Assembly: GCA_947166385.1 (NCBI GenBank)
Contig: CAMVEB010000016.1
Span: forward strand, 19,168-83,167
DNA length: 64,000 nt
Source: an uncultured Clostridia bacterium
GTDB taxonomy: Bacteria > Bacillota > Clostridia > Christensenellales > Aristaeellaceae
Direction: 5' to 3'
Positions 9,739-18,692 of the stretch are shown one piece after another; within the stretch, counting starts at the first letter, position 1, and each line of letters begins with the position of its first letter. A program made the position numbers and the translations under genes. The notes under the pieces were generated by a model. The model saw only the letters and a program-made list of their open reading frames with translations. It was not told where the DNA came from and ran no database searches.

Positions 9739-11406
9739 TCAGTAGCGGTAATTGGCCTTTTCCCGGCGGAACCGTCCGCTGTAACAGGGATCATGCACCT
9801 CCCTGCCCCATTTCCGTCCGAAATGTTCCGCATCTCCCGGATCCCGTTCCGTGCCGTTCAGGAAAAAGCTTTTCCGCGGATAGACGGCCCGCGCGTGCGG
9901 CGTCCACACAGTCCATTTTCCGCTCTCCCGCAGCCGAAGCCCCAGATCCACCGCCGCCAGGCCTCCGCGGAATTCTTCGTCCAGCCCCGGCCAGCAATCT
10001 TTTCGGATCATGGCGCAGGCCAGACTCCCGGCAATCACGTTATGCACCTTGTTCATCATGTCGTGCCAGCCGCCTGCCGTCAGGTACATCCCCTCATTCA
10101 CGCATTGGGCGATGTGCTCCATCCCGCAGGCATACCCGCCGCCCGTAATATACCCCCGCCGGTCCGTCAGCGCCGGGCATACCATCGCCGCGTCCGCCCG
10201 CTGGGCAAACATCAGCAGCTCATCGATGAATTCCCGGTTGAATCCCCGGGCCGCTGATTCCATGATCAGCAGGCAGTCACCGTCAGCCTCCCGCACAGCG
10301 CAGTTCAGCGCCTGCGCGAATCTGCCCCGTTCGGGCATCACGACGCAGTCCCCGGGCAGGTTTTCCCGCCCGGTTCGCTCCCGCAGTTCCCGCAGGCACG
10401 CCCGGCAGGCCTCCTCGCTCTTTCCGTAAACCAGCGCCCGTACCCGCAGTCCCTCCGGCACTTCGTACCACAGGCGGATCTCCTTCCGCACCGGCTTTGC
10501 GGATACCTTCCGCCCCAGCCTTCCCTCATGCTCCGTCACCGCCCGGCATCCGTTCTCCAGGCAAACCTGCAGGTTCCGGTGGCTGGCGCTGCTGAAAACC
10601 TCCCGCCAGCTGTACAGGACGTACGGCACATGCGCAATCCGGTCCGTTTTCTCCGCCGCCCGCAGGAACAGATCATGATCCTGGCTGCCGTCAAACCCAC
10701 TGCGCAGGCCGCCGATCTCCTGCAGCAGCGTTTTGCGCATCGCCGACAGATGGCAGATATAGTTATCGCTGACCAGATTGTCCGGGCAGTAATCCGGCTT
10801 GTAATGCGGATCCATGTGATGGGAACCGTCCTCGCTGATCCGGTCCTCGTCGGTATAGATCACATCAGGATTTTCCCGGGCAATGCATTCCGCCACCCGC
10901 CACAGCGCGTCCGGCTCCAGCAGATCATCATGGTCACACAGCACAATCCACGCCCCGCGGGCCAGGGGGATTGCCTGATTTGTGTTGCCTGAAATCCCGA
11001 GGTTCTCCCTCCCCCGGATCACCCGGAAAGGCGGTTTTTCTTCCGCTTCCCGCAGCACTTGCAGCGTCTCCTCCCGGGTACTCTTCCCGTCGTACAGAAT
11101 CGCTTCAAAGTCCCGATAGGTCTGAGCCTCAATGGTCTTCAGCAGTTCCCGCAGCATCCGGGAATCCGTATTGAAAACCGGGACAACCAGACTCAGCAGC
11201 CCGGCATCCGGCTGATTTTCCCGCTGCCGTTGCAGCTCCGCCTCCGGACATTTTTCCCTCTCCCGCCGGCGCTCATAGGTGCGCAGGTATTTCTGGGCAG
11301 CCTTCTGCCCCAGCCGCCGCAGCGTATACCCGGTCCCGTGCGTCTTCCGGTAATCCAGGATCCGCCGGATCCCTCCGAATTCCCCGTTTCCTTCGCTCCC
11401 CTGCAT
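9739..11406 (-). CDS. GT2 family glycosyltransferase, 555 residues
   Basis: A GT-A fold glycosyltransferase that adds a sugar to a glycan on the inner face of the membrane. Residues 70-270 hold the catalytic core (LSLVVPVFNTDSRMLRELLK, LCDHDDLLEPDAL with the DxD-like metal site, and a GSQDHDLFLRA acceptor motif). The first 60 residues are basic and helical. The C-terminal 250 residues contain a second, weaker GT2-like segment (AMVCPALTDRRGYI, GLDEEFRGGLAAVDLGLRLR) as seen in rhamnan-type transferases. The ATG has GGGAGA upstream and a promoter at 11457-11486. It is followed closely by loaP. Donor and acceptor are unknown. Confidence 0.85.
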   Translation of the reverse strand: MQGSEGNGEFGGIRRILDYRKTHGTGYTLRRLGQKAAQKYLRTYERRREREKCPEAELQRQRENQPDAGLLSLVVPVFNTDSRMLRELLKTIEAQTYRDFEAILYDGKSTREETLQVLREAEEKPPFRVIRGRENLGISGNTNQAIPLARGAWIVLCDHDDLLEPDALWRVAECIARENPDVIYTDEDRISEDGSHHMDPHYKPDYCPDNLVSDNYICHLSAMRKTLLQEIGGLRSGFDGSQDHDLFLRAAEKTDRIAHVPYVLYSWREVFSSASHRNLQVCLENGCRAVTEHEGRLGRKVSAKPVRKEIRLWYEVPEGLRVRALVYGKSEEACRACLRELRERTGRENLPGDCVVMPERGRFAQALNCAVREADGDCLLIMESAARGFNREFIDELLMFAQRADAAMVCPALTDRRGYITGGGYACGMEHIAQCVNEGMYLTAGGWHDMMNKVHNVIAGSLACAMIRKDCWPGLDEEFRGGLAAVDLGLRLRESGKWTVWTPHARAVYPRKSFFLNGTERDPGDAEHFGRKWGREVHDPCYSGRFRREKANYRY

Positions 11407-11456
11407 ACGTCTCTCCCGCGCTTCCCGTATTTCGTCCTGGCATATCCTGATGCTTC

Positions 11457-11486
11457 ATGTTACCCCGCCGGCCGCATCCCTGTCAA
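11457..11486 (-). promoter_or_regulatory. Promoter of GT2-loaP-trmH unit
   Basis: Minus strand TTGACA (11486-11481), 18-bp spacer, TAACAT (11462-11457). It is 51 bp ahead of the GT2 ATG. Confidence 0.65.
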
Positions 11487-11502
11487 CTCCTGCCCGCGGC
11501 GC

Positions 11503-11531
11503 TTGACCGTTTCCGGGATTACGGGTATCAT
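11503..11531 (+). promoter_or_regulatory. Promoter of the GtrA-like gene
   Basis: Plus strand TTGACC (11503-11508), 17-bp spacer, TATCAT (11526-11531), 35 bp ahead of the ATG. It stands back to back with the promoter at 11457-11486. Confidence 0.65.
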
Positions 11532-11565
11532 ACCCTCAGAAACTGCCGCAGGGGAGGTTCCTTTC

Positions 11566-11991
11566 ATGAAAAGCCGCGCGGAAATTCTCCGCTTCGCTGT
11601 CACCGGTCTCATCTGCTTCCTGATCGAGTTTGCCGCGCTGGTGTTCTTCCGGGATGCACTGGGCCTGCCGACGCTGGCAGCCACGCCGGTCGCCTTCCTG
11701 ATCTCGGTCATCGTAAACTATGTGATGTGCGTGAAGTGGGTCTTCCCCGGAGCCGAGGACAAGGCCGCGGCAAAAGTCGGATTTTTCATCACCAGCGTCG
11801 CCGGCCTCATGCTCAACGAACTGCTGATGTGGCTTTTCGGCACGCTTTTCGGCGAAAATGCAATGATCCTCACGGTCTTCTCCTTCACCGTCACCATGTA
11901 CATGGTCAACAAGGTGCTCGCCACCGTCCTTGTCATGATCTGGAATTTTATCACCAAGAAATGGATCCTGCAGAAGGGGTTTAAGCGGTAA
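11566..11991 (+). CDS. GtrA-like membrane protein
   Basis: A 141-residue integral membrane protein with four predicted helices, typical of the GtrA/DPMS family. These proteins are linked to flipping of polyprenyl-phosphate sugars or to anchoring glucosyl transferases. Visible features: basic start MKSRAEILRF, then AVTGLICFLIEFAAL, an inner VNYVMCVKWVF motif typical of the family, and a basic C-terminal KKWILQKGFKR. GGGGAGG lies 8 bases before the ATG at 11566. It is one of few plus-strand genes and its 3' end overlaps the convergent DUF4956 gene by 11 bp. It probably serves a lipid-linked sugar transferase nearby. Confidence 0.85.
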   Translation: MKSRAEILRFAVTGLICFLIEFAALVFFRDALGLPTLAATPVAFLISVIVNYVMCVKWVFPGAEDKAAAKVGFFITSVAGLMLNELLMWLFGTLFGENAMILTVFSFTVTMYMVNKVLATVLVMIWNFITKKWILQKGFKR

Positions 11992-12652
11992 TCTCCCCGT
12001 CATGCTCCAGCAGGGACACACCGGTCACATGTTCCAGGCCCATCACCGTTTTGACCAGGGTCTGCGGTTCCTTCACCCGCACCTCGATCGCCAGGTTCAC
12101 ATCCCCCTGGGAGACGTTCCGCGCCCGGATTTTCCACGCGGTGCAGGAGGCCTTCACGGCATCCAGCACCGCTTCCTCAATATACTCGTCCGCGTTCACA
12201 ACCAACACCTGGCTCTTCCGTTCCGCGTGGGCCAGGTTCAGCGCCACCAGCAGGATCGTCAGCGCGATGCTGGCAATCACCGCGATCATCGCGAAACCCG
12301 CGCCGCAGATAATCCCCACGCTGATCGACCAGAAAAGAAACACCAGATCCATCGGATCCTTGATTGCCGTCCGGAAGCGAACGATGGAGAGCGCACCGAC
12401 CATACCCAGGCTGACCACGATGTTGCTCTGGATCGTCAGGATGATGGCTGCCGTGATGACCGCCAGCTCCACCAGCGAAAGAGCAAAGGAACGGTTGTAA
12501 AAGGAGTTTTTGTTCAGCATCCGGTAGACAAAGAAGATATACAGCGCCATTGCGGCAGTGATCCCGATGCACAGGAACATCGTGCCGATGTGCAGGTCGG
12601 TGGTCGCGTATCCTTCCAGCAGGGACCTTTCGAGCAGTTCTCTCAGATTCAT
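11981..12652 (-). CDS. DUF4956 membrane protein
   Basis: A 223-residue protein with about four transmembrane helices in residues 20-145 and a soluble C-terminal domain of about 75 residues that looks ferredoxin-like (alpha/beta). The central motif SLGMVGALSIVRFRTAIKDP is characteristic of DUF4956. Members are usually encoded beside or fused to VTC-type polyphosphate polymerase domains, and that is so here: the VTC gene is 30 bp upstream. GGAGGG precedes the ATG. Function is unknown; a transport or membrane partner role for the VTC enzyme is suggested by the context. Confidence 0.88.
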   Translation of the reverse strand: MNLRELLERSLLEGYATTDLHIGTMFLCIGITAAMALYIFFVYRMLNKNSFYNRSFALSLVELAVITAAIILTIQSNIVVSLGMVGALSIVRFRTAIKDPMDLVFLFWSISVGIICGAGFAMIAVIASIALTILLVALNLAHAERKSQVLVVNADEYIEEAVLDAVKASCTAWKIRARNVSQGDVNLAIEVRVKEPQTLVKTVMGLEHVTGVSLLEHDGEITA

Positions 12653-12682
12653 TTTCGTTTCCCTCCGATTGTTTCCGAATCG

Positions 12683-13366
12683 TTATCCGTGTACCAGGCG
12701 GCACATATAGTATTTGGAAAAAGCGGTCCATTCCAGGCCGTCGGTCTGCAGTGCGTCCCGGATGTGCCGGGGCATCACCTCGTCCCACTTGACCTCCAGC
12801 AGCGACTGTCCGACCGGAAACACCGGCCGCCGCAGATAATCGCCGTCCAGGAACTTCCCCAGCTCCGGGCTCGAGGAGAGCTTCCGGTCAAACGTCACGC
12901 GCACGTTTCCTCCCGTGTAGATGAAGGGAATTCGTTCGTAGGTCACGATCGTCACCGGCCTCAGCCCCCGCAGCAGGATCTCGGTGAACAGCTGCTTTCG
13001 GATCTCCGGGTCGCTGTCCCGCAGCTCCGGTACCCCGCCCCGCAGGAAAATCCCGCATTCTTCCCGGGTGATCGCGCATGCTTCCTTCAGGCACATCCCC
13101 CGCCGTTTGCTCTTCTTCTCCAGCTGGATTCTGCCCGTATCCCCGTTGTAATATCGGATGCGGAACTTGCTCCGCGGGTCCGATCCCCCAATATTCTCCG
13201 CCAGGCAGGAATCGTCCGCGTCGTCGAAGTATGCGCTGCGGATCAGGTAGGTTCCGTCTTCCCGCACATGGGGATCCTTTTTCAGCACCGCCGCGGCCTT
13301 CAGCCGCAGCAGCGCCTCCTGCCGGGGATCGATCAGATACTTGTATTCATGGCGGTATCTGTTCAT
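12683..13366 (-). CDS. VTC-domain polyphosphate polymerase-like protein
   Basis: A 227-residue triphosphate-tunnel protein of the VTC family. The start at 13366 overlaps the upstream stop by ATGA and gives MNRYRHEYKYLID, the usual beginning with the basic RHEYKY tunnel strand. Later strands keep charged tunnel residues: YLIRSAYFDDADDSC, KFRIRYYNGD, LEKKSKRRGMCLKE, PVTIVTYERIPF, VRVTFDRKL, LLEVKWDE. In yeast Vtc4 this domain makes polyphosphate from ATP. In Clostridia it occurs with CotH kinase and DUF4956 genes, as here, and its product is not established. Cytosolic, soluble. Confidence 0.88.
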   Translation of the reverse strand: MNRYRHEYKYLIDPRQEALLRLKAAAVLKKDPHVREDGTYLIRSAYFDDADDSCLAENIGGSDPRSKFRIRYYNGDTGRIQLEKKSKRRGMCLKEACAITREECGIFLRGGVPELRDSDPEIRKQLFTEILLRGLRPVTIVTYERIPFIYTGGNVRVTFDRKLSSSPELGKFLDGDYLRRPVFPVGQSLLEVKWDEVMPRHIRDALQTDGLEWTAFSKYYMCRLVHG

Positions 13367-14244
13367 TGGATACACCCGCTTTGCACCCGGACTTCCCCGC
13401 CGACGTTCCATGGACTGACCACGCTCTTTTCGAAGATCGAACAGTCATAGATGTAGAGATCGCCGCGCCCGACCAGGAAAGCGTGCTTTCCGGCGATAAT
13501 CCGGTGATCCCCGCCGGCAATCACCAGGTTTCCCCGGCCGTCTGCTCCGTTTTTCGTCGTCCGCAGCCCGTTTTTCTCGCTGGAGATGTCCAGCTCCCCG
13601 CCGGCCACGTAGATCCCGTCCGTCCCATGAATGCCGGACCGCTTGCAGCGGATTGTGATCTTCCCATCCAGCACCTTCACGACATTTTTGCTCCGGATCG
13701 CATCCCTGTACAGGCCGCTCACCGTCAGGCTGCCCTTCCCGTTGAGAGTCAGGTCCGCCTCGCTGTAAATACAGGCTTCGATCCCCGGTGTCTTCCGGTA
13801 ATCCCCGCTGTCGCTGATATAGTTTTCCGTCCCGTCCTTCAGGGTAATAATCACCTTCCCGGCGGACTCGACCCAGATCGCCGGTCCTTCCGCTGAAGTC
13901 AGGTTAACCCCGGCCAGGATCAGGTGCACCGTCTGCTCCTCCGCGGCAATGCGGATTCTCCCGGCCAGCCTGCCGGTCAGTTCCCGGTTTCCGCCGGAGA
14001 TCAGCAGTTCCTCTCCGGCCTGCAAAAGATCAACCCGCTCCGCGTCCTCCGCTTCCGTGTCGTGGTCTGCCCGGGTTACCGCCAGCCGGGGAAAGGCTTC
14101 CCGGAGTGTCTCCTCGCTGAGAGGAATCTCCGGCGTCGACGGTGTGTGCCGATTTTCATAGCTCCGCCCAACCTTCCAGCACAGCACCAGCGCCCCGCAC
14201 AGCAGCAGAAGCAGCAAGGCCTGCAGGGCCTTTTTCCGCGTCAT
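13363..14244 (-). CDS. Membrane-anchored carbohydrate-binding domain protein (DUF4353 type)
   Basis: A 293-residue protein with an N-terminal membrane anchor (residues 7-24) and an extracytoplasmic right-handed beta-helix-like domain. The repeated pattern of hydrophobic strands with Gly and Asn turns (VIITLKDGTENYISDSGDY, DLTLNGKGSLTVSGLYRDAI, GIHGTDGIYVAGGELDI) is typical of the carbohydrate-binding domain family DUF4353. It overlaps the CotH gene stop and the VTC start by 4 bp each, so the three are translationally coupled. Probably contacts glycan at the cell surface for the CotH kinase system. Binding specificity is unknown. Confidence 0.82.
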   Translation of the reverse strand: MTRKKALQALLLLLLCGALVLCWKVGRSYENRHTPSTPEIPLSEETLREAFPRLAVTRADHDTEAEDAERVDLLQAGEELLISGGNRELTGRLAGRIRIAAEEQTVHLILAGVNLTSAEGPAIWVESAGKVIITLKDGTENYISDSGDYRKTPGIEACIYSEADLTLNGKGSLTVSGLYRDAIRSKNVVKVLDGKITIRCKRSGIHGTDGIYVAGGELDISSEKNGLRTTKNGADGRGNLVIAGGDHRIIAGKHAFLVGRGDLYIYDCSIFEKSVVSPWNVGGEVRVQSGCIQ

Positions 14245-16988
14245 TCCCGTTCATCCCCTTCCTGCCTCTGCCCGGCAGTTTCGGTAAACACCGCGCGAAG
14301 TGTCATACCGTCTTCCCCGGGCTTGATTTCTTTTTCAGCGTCCGTCCCTGCCTGCTCTCCGTTCAGCTCCCAGTGGGAAAAAGTCCATCCTTCCTTTTCC
14401 CGGGCTGTCAGGCGGATCGGATAATCCGTATAGTATTCCCCGCTCCAGGAGCCCTGGGTAAGATCCGGAACGATCGTGTTCAGCCTGATCTCCCCGGCCG
14501 CCGGATCTGATATTTCCAGTGTCACCGGAACCCGGTTCCCGGTCAGGCCGAATTCCTTTGCCATTGCGGCCGCCGCGTATTCCGGCCGGTAGCGGAAGAA
14601 GTCCAGAATGCCCTCGTCCGTCTCCCCGATGTCTTCCAATATTGCCAGCACATGTTCCGGCACAAATGCCGTGTTGATCAGGTCCATGTATGTCAGCGCA
14701 AACTGCCGGCAGAAATCGGCGTTTTTCCGCAGTGCGGAAAAGATCGGCCATTCCGTGATCGCTTTCACATCCTTCTGCCAGGTACCGTATACCGTGAAAG
14801 GATCAATCTCCCACAGGTGTTCCATCTGCGCGGAATAGGCGGATTCCTTCCACCGCAGATCCATATCAATCAGGCCCATCCGCCACCGGGTATCGCCGTA
14901 TCCGTCATTCTCCCATTCGGAGGTATGCCAGAAATAGTTGTTCCATTTTTCCTTATAATCCATATTGGCCAGGTAGGTCTGGAAGCAGCAGGAATCAATA
15001 TAGCTCTGCAGGTCCAGAATTTTGCCGAATCCCTCATAGTCCTCCGGCCGGCTCAGATCATGCTTCTCAAGATATTCATAGATCGCAGGGAAGGGATTGT
15101 CCCCTTCCTTCGCTGCCCGGGATACCTGACCGTTTTTGACGATCACCACGTTCTCCTCGTTCACGCCGCAGGTCGAAGCAATCAGCCGTTCGGACGCCTT
15201 TTCGTGTAAAAACCGGGTATACCAGAACTCGCCGTCCAGAAACACCTGCACCTGGATATACGGCGTTGTCAGCAGGTCCCGTCCCTCCGCCAGCGTCTGG
15301 CTCAGGGCGTGCAGCGTCCCCTCCCGGGTCACCATGGAGTGGGTAAATCGTTCGCCAAACAGCATGGTGTCAAAGTACCGGCTGCCGCTGTATTCCTTCC
15401 GGGAATAGATGGAGAATCGTTTCAGCACGGATCTGCGGGTCCCGTGGCCCTGGATGCGGATCCCCACCGGCTGATCCAACACCAGTTCCCCCTGTTTCCA
15501 CATGGTAAACTCCGCCGGTCGTTCCCATTCGTAGCCCTGCTGATCAAAGTTTCCGGTCGGTTCCGTGTCCCATACGGAGGGAGCCTGGTTTCCGTTTTCA
15601 TCAAGGGTCTTCTGGGCTTTCGCCCGGGGCAGCGCAAGAATCGCTTCCCGGTTCGCTTCGGTCCAGGCGTCATACACCCCGCCGGTCACATAGATTCCCT
15701 CCGAACCGAACAGATCGTCCGGATCCGCCACCAGAGAGATCACATTCCACTGCCTGTAGAGGTCCTGGTTGATAAAGTAGGTTTTCGTAACCACGCTGCT
15801 GAGCCGACCTGCTTCGTTTTCCGCCACCGCGCGAACAATCAACGCCTTTTCTACCGGTTCCTCGCCGAAGGTCGGCTGGTTCAGGTAATCGTACCGGATA
15901 TTTCGCAGACAGCGGAAGCGGTTCGGCTCCGCGCTCGGATCGGTCACGGCGATCGGCCCGTCATAGACCGGGCTGTCCCCTGTCGGCGTTGAACAGTCGA
16001 CCGTATAATGCACCTTTGTGCCGGGCGCTGCTTCGATCGCCAGAACAAAACCCTCGGTGTAAAACCCGCTCTCGTGAGAAAACCGCGGCGCCGCCACCGA
16101 TTCCCCTCCCGGATCCTGCTGCGGCACGGTATTCCCAAGCTGTCGGATCTCAGGCGCTTCGTTCGCGTGCACAAGATAACTCTGATTTTCCTCCAGCGCA
16201 GGAACTTTCACGCTGTCCAGAATCATCCCGTACCGGTCGCTGAGAAACACGGTCGTTCCGCCGCTTTTCTTCAGATCCAGCCCGTGATCGTAATCCATGG
16301 CCAGGCGGGCCGTTTTCCCCGCAGGAATCAGCACGTCCCGGAAGCAGTAGCCCCGCAGGTCATCCTCGCTCTCGCTCAGCCACAGCTCCGGCGCTGCGTA
16401 GTCCAGAATACCTGTGTTCCGCACGGTTACATAACTGATCTCATCCCCCGGGCTGCCCAGTCGCTCCTTGTCCTTCGGGTCGATCACGCGCACCGTGGTC
16501 TTCCGGCAAATCTCACGCAGGCTGAGGCCCTCCCGGCTGTTGAAAGCGATGCTGCATCCGCCCATCGCCAGGCTGAAGCACAGGATCGACAGCACGCAGA
16601 TCAGCGCGATCCGTCCCCGGGTGATCCGCAGCCGATCCTCCCGGCAAAAAATAATCCGCAGGAGGAATCCGCCAAGGATCCCGCCGATCACACACAGGAT
16701 TGCTGCCGTCGCCAGCACCGTAATATCCTGGTAATTTCCCTGCATCTGCAGGACCGGCAGCAGCCGGTTCAGCGGATTCTGATCCCGGAAAGCCAGGAAC
16801 AGAACCACATAAATCACCACCACGTTGCCGAGAAGGTTCAGCGCAGTCCCCGGGAGCAGGATTTTCCACTCCCGTCGCTGTTTTTCGCTGTCAAACCGGC
16901 TGGAGGTCAGGATCAGCTGCGTCAGCACAAAAGGCAGCACAAAGCATCCCGCCAGCGCGAAAACCAGCGCTTTCAGTGCTGCCGCCAT
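14241..16988 (-). CDS. CotH-family protein kinase with membrane N-terminus
   Basis: A 915-residue protein. Residues 1-150 carry about four transmembrane helices. About 305-345 is a chitobiase/beta-hexosaminidase C-terminal-like beta domain (VHYTVDCSTPTGDSPVY). About 450-780 is the CotH kinase domain, with GIRIQGHGTRRSVLKRFSIY, the strand that holds the basic residues, and GLIDMDLRW near residue 707, matching the catalytic aspartates. The last 60 residues look like an InlB/Listeria-Bacteroides repeat (GWTFSHWELNG). CotH of Bacillus phosphorylates spore-coat proteins; membrane forms with VTC and DUF4956 partners are common in Clostridia but their substrates are not known. Start ATG has a GAGGG site. 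Confidence 0.88.
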   Translation of the reverse strand: MAAALKALVFALAGCFVLPFVLTQLILTSSRFDSEKQRREWKILLPGTALNLLGNVVVIYVVLFLAFRDQNPLNRLLPVLQMQGNYQDITVLATAAILCVIGGILGGFLLRIIFCREDRLRITRGRIALICVLSILCFSLAMGGCSIAFNSREGLSLREICRKTTVRVIDPKDKERLGSPGDEISYVTVRNTGILDYAAPELWLSESEDDLRGYCFRDVLIPAGKTARLAMDYDHGLDLKKSGGTTVFLSDRYGMILDSVKVPALEENQSYLVHANEAPEIRQLGNTVPQQDPGGESVAAPRFSHESGFYTEGFVLAIEAAPGTKVHYTVDCSTPTGDSPVYDGPIAVTDPSAEPNRFRCLRNIRYDYLNQPTFGEEPVEKALIVRAVAENEAGRLSSVVTKTYFINQDLYRQWNVISLVADPDDLFGSEGIYVTGGVYDAWTEANREAILALPRAKAQKTLDENGNQAPSVWDTEPTGNFDQQGYEWERPAEFTMWKQGELVLDQPVGIRIQGHGTRRSVLKRFSIYSRKEYSGSRYFDTMLFGERFTHSMVTREGTLHALSQTLAEGRDLLTTPYIQVQVFLDGEFWYTRFLHEKASERLIASTCGVNEENVVIVKNGQVSRAAKEGDNPFPAIYEYLEKHDLSRPEDYEGFGKILDLQSYIDSCCFQTYLANMDYKEKWNNYFWHTSEWENDGYGDTRWRMGLIDMDLRWKESAYSAQMEHLWEIDPFTVYGTWQKDVKAITEWPIFSALRKNADFCRQFALTYMDLINTAFVPEHVLAILEDIGETDEGILDFFRYRPEYAAAAMAKEFGLTGNRVPVTLEISDPAAGEIRLNTIVPDLTQGSWSGEYYTDYPIRLTAREKEGWTFSHWELNGEQAGTDAEKEIKPGEDGMTLRAVFTETAGQRQEGDERE

Positions 16989-17015
16989 CCTGCCCTCATC
17001 CCTTTCCTAGTCCCT

Positions 17016-17891
17016 TCATTTTCTGTTCCGCAGGCAGCCGCTCCGCGCCTGTTTCAGCCGCATCCATGCCGTACGGCAAAGAATGTATCCGTTCTCCTTC
17101 AGAGGTCGGTTTTTGTTCATCAGCCGCAGGCACCCCGGGGCGCAGCTCTTTCCCGCCGCGCTTCCGAATTCATAGTACGCGGTCATCAGCGCTTTGGCCG
17201 CCGGGAAATGTTTCCCGTAGTCCGCCCGGTTTTTAGCATGCAGCATGCCGATGGCCCGGAAAGCCTTTTCCGGATCCCCGGAAATGCTGTCTCCCTGCAA
17301 GTATACATCCGCCCGGGCCACAGGCTCGTAGGATACCGTATATTTTTCTGCCATCCGCAGCGCGAAATCCCAGTCCTGCATCCGCGGAAACTCCTCGTCA
17401 AAGCCAATATTCCGCAGGCATTCCGTCTTCCCGAGAATCGTCTGGGTGCTGACCGCATTCTCGGACAGCAGCTGTTCCTTGGTGATCCTTCCCTCCCGGA
17501 ACTGCGGCCCCGGCCGCAGGGTCACATTGCCTTTTGTATCCACATGGCGGAAAGCACAGAACACGATGTCCGCCCCGGTTCCCTGTAGATAAGCCAGCTG
17601 CTTTTCCAGCTTATCCGCTTCCCAGGTATCATCACTGTCAAGGAAGGCAGCATACTCGCCCCTGGCGGCCGCAAGCCCCGCGTTCCGGGCATGGCAGGCT
17701 CCGCCGTGCGGAAGAGCCAGATACCGGACCCGGTCCAGCTCCCGGCGCTCCCAGGTCTCCCGCGTTCCGTCCGTCGACCCGTCGTCCGCGATCAGGACCT
17801 CGATGTCCTTCTCCGTCTGCCCGAGGGCACTCTGCACAGCCCGCTCCAGCAGTGCTTTCCGGTTCCATGCCGGGATAATGACGCTGATCAT
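17016..17891 (-). CDS. GT2 family glycosyltransferase, 291 residues
   Basis: A compact GT-A glycosyltransferase: MISVIIPAWNRKALLERAV at the N-terminus, nucleotide-binding IADDGSTDGT, AFLDSDDTW (DxD metal site), and FDEEFPRMQDWDFALRMAE acceptor region near residue 170. The C-terminus is a short basic helix. No membrane segments. It lies 27 bp upstream of the CotH gene and is probably the first gene of the CotH-VTC-DUF4956 unit, since a hairpin separates it from the ABC genes. It may glycosylate a component used by that system, or simply belong to the surrounding glycan set. Confidence 0.86.
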   Translation of the reverse strand: MISVIIPAWNRKALLERAVQSALGQTEKDIEVLIADDGSTDGTRETWERRELDRVRYLALPHGGACHARNAGLAAARGEYAAFLDSDDTWEADKLEKQLAYLQGTGADIVFCAFRHVDTKGNVTLRPGPQFREGRITKEQLLSENAVSTQTILGKTECLRNIGFDEEFPRMQDWDFALRMAEKYTVSYEPVARADVYLQGDSISGDPEKAFRAIGMLHAKNRADYGKHFPAAKALMTAYYEFGSAAGKSCAPGCLRLMNKNRPLKENGYILCRTAWMRLKQARSGCLRNRK

Positions 17892-17921
17892 CCCATCCCT
17901 CCGTCAGCAAAAAACAAGGGT

Positions 17922-17943
17922 GCCGGGGTGCCTCCACCCCGGC
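17922..17943 (-). terminator. Possible terminator after the ABC ATPase gene
   Basis: Nine-bp perfect stem (17922-17930 with 17935-17943), 4-base loop. On the minus strand the stem is followed after 7 bases by a run of T. The distance from stem to T run is long, so termination may be partial. Confidence 0.45.
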
Positions 17944-17951
17944 AAGCATTC

Positions 17952-18683
17952 TCAGGAATTCTCATAGGCTGCCACGACATCATTGACATTGCCCGTCATC
18001 TGGATCGTTCCGTGATCCAGCCACATCGCTTTCTGGCACACCCGTTTTACCGCATCCGAAGAATGGGAAACAAACAGCAGCGTCGTCCCGCCGGAAAGCA
18101 GGTTTTGCATCCGCTTTTCGCATTTCTTCTGGAATTTCCGGTCCCCGGTACCCAGCACCTCGTCAGCGATCAGGATATCCGCCTTCGCCGCTGTCGCCAC
18201 CGCAAACCCCAGCCGGGCACGCATGCCGGAGGAGTAGTTCTTGACCGGCACATCCAGGAAATCCTTCAATTCGGAAAACTCAACAATATCGTCAAAAGCA
18301 TCCCGCACCTGCTGCTCGGTCATCCCGAGGATCAGGCCGTTCATCATGATGTTTTCCCGGCCGGTCAGCTCGTTGTCAAATCCTGCGCCCAGCTCCAGCA
18401 GCGGGGCAATCGTGCCCTTCACGGTCACCGTGCCCTCATAGGGCCGCAGGATCCCGGTAATCAGTTTCAGCAGCGTGGATTTCCCGCTGCCGTTCCGGCC
18501 AACAAAGCCCCAGCTTTCGCCCTTTTTCACTTCCAGATCAATATGCCGCAGCGCAAAGAACTCCTGGAACCGCTTCTCCTTGTGGATCAGCTTCTGCACA
18601 TAGTCCTTCATGCTCCATTCCTTCTGCATGGCCAGGTTGAAGCGGATCGCGGCATCGCTGATCTTGATAATCGTCTCGCTCAT
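17952..18683 (-). CDS. Wzt/TagH-type ABC transporter ATPase, short form
   Basis: A 243-residue ATPase that powers export of a lipid-linked polysaccharide. Walker A GRNGSGKST near residue 61, signature YSSGMRARLGFA, Walker B ILIADEVL and the switch His in LLFVSHSSDAV are all present. It has only the nucleotide-binding domain; the C-terminal glycan-binding domain of Wzt is absent, so export should not depend on a terminal modification. It directly follows its permease partner (9 bp). A second, longer Wzt homologue is at 44317-45603. Confidence 0.9.
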   Translation of the reverse strand: MSETIIKISDAAIRFNLAMQKEWSMKDYVQKLIHKEKRFQEFFALRHIDLEVKKGESWGFVGRNGSGKSTLLKLITGILRPYEGTVTVKGTIAPLLELGAGFDNELTGRENIMMNGLILGMTEQQVRDAFDDIVEFSELKDFLDVPVKNYSSGMRARLGFAVATAAKADILIADEVLGTGDRKFQKKCEKRMQNLLSGGTTLLFVSHSSDAVKRVCQKAMWLDHGTIQMTGNVNDVVAAYENS

Positions 18684-18692
18684 GTTCTTTCC

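Noticed and set aside
11059..11565. N-terminal extension of the GtrA-like frame
   Set aside because: It is antisense to the GT2 gene and holds no family motif; the ATG at 11566 has a ribosome site and gives the normal length.
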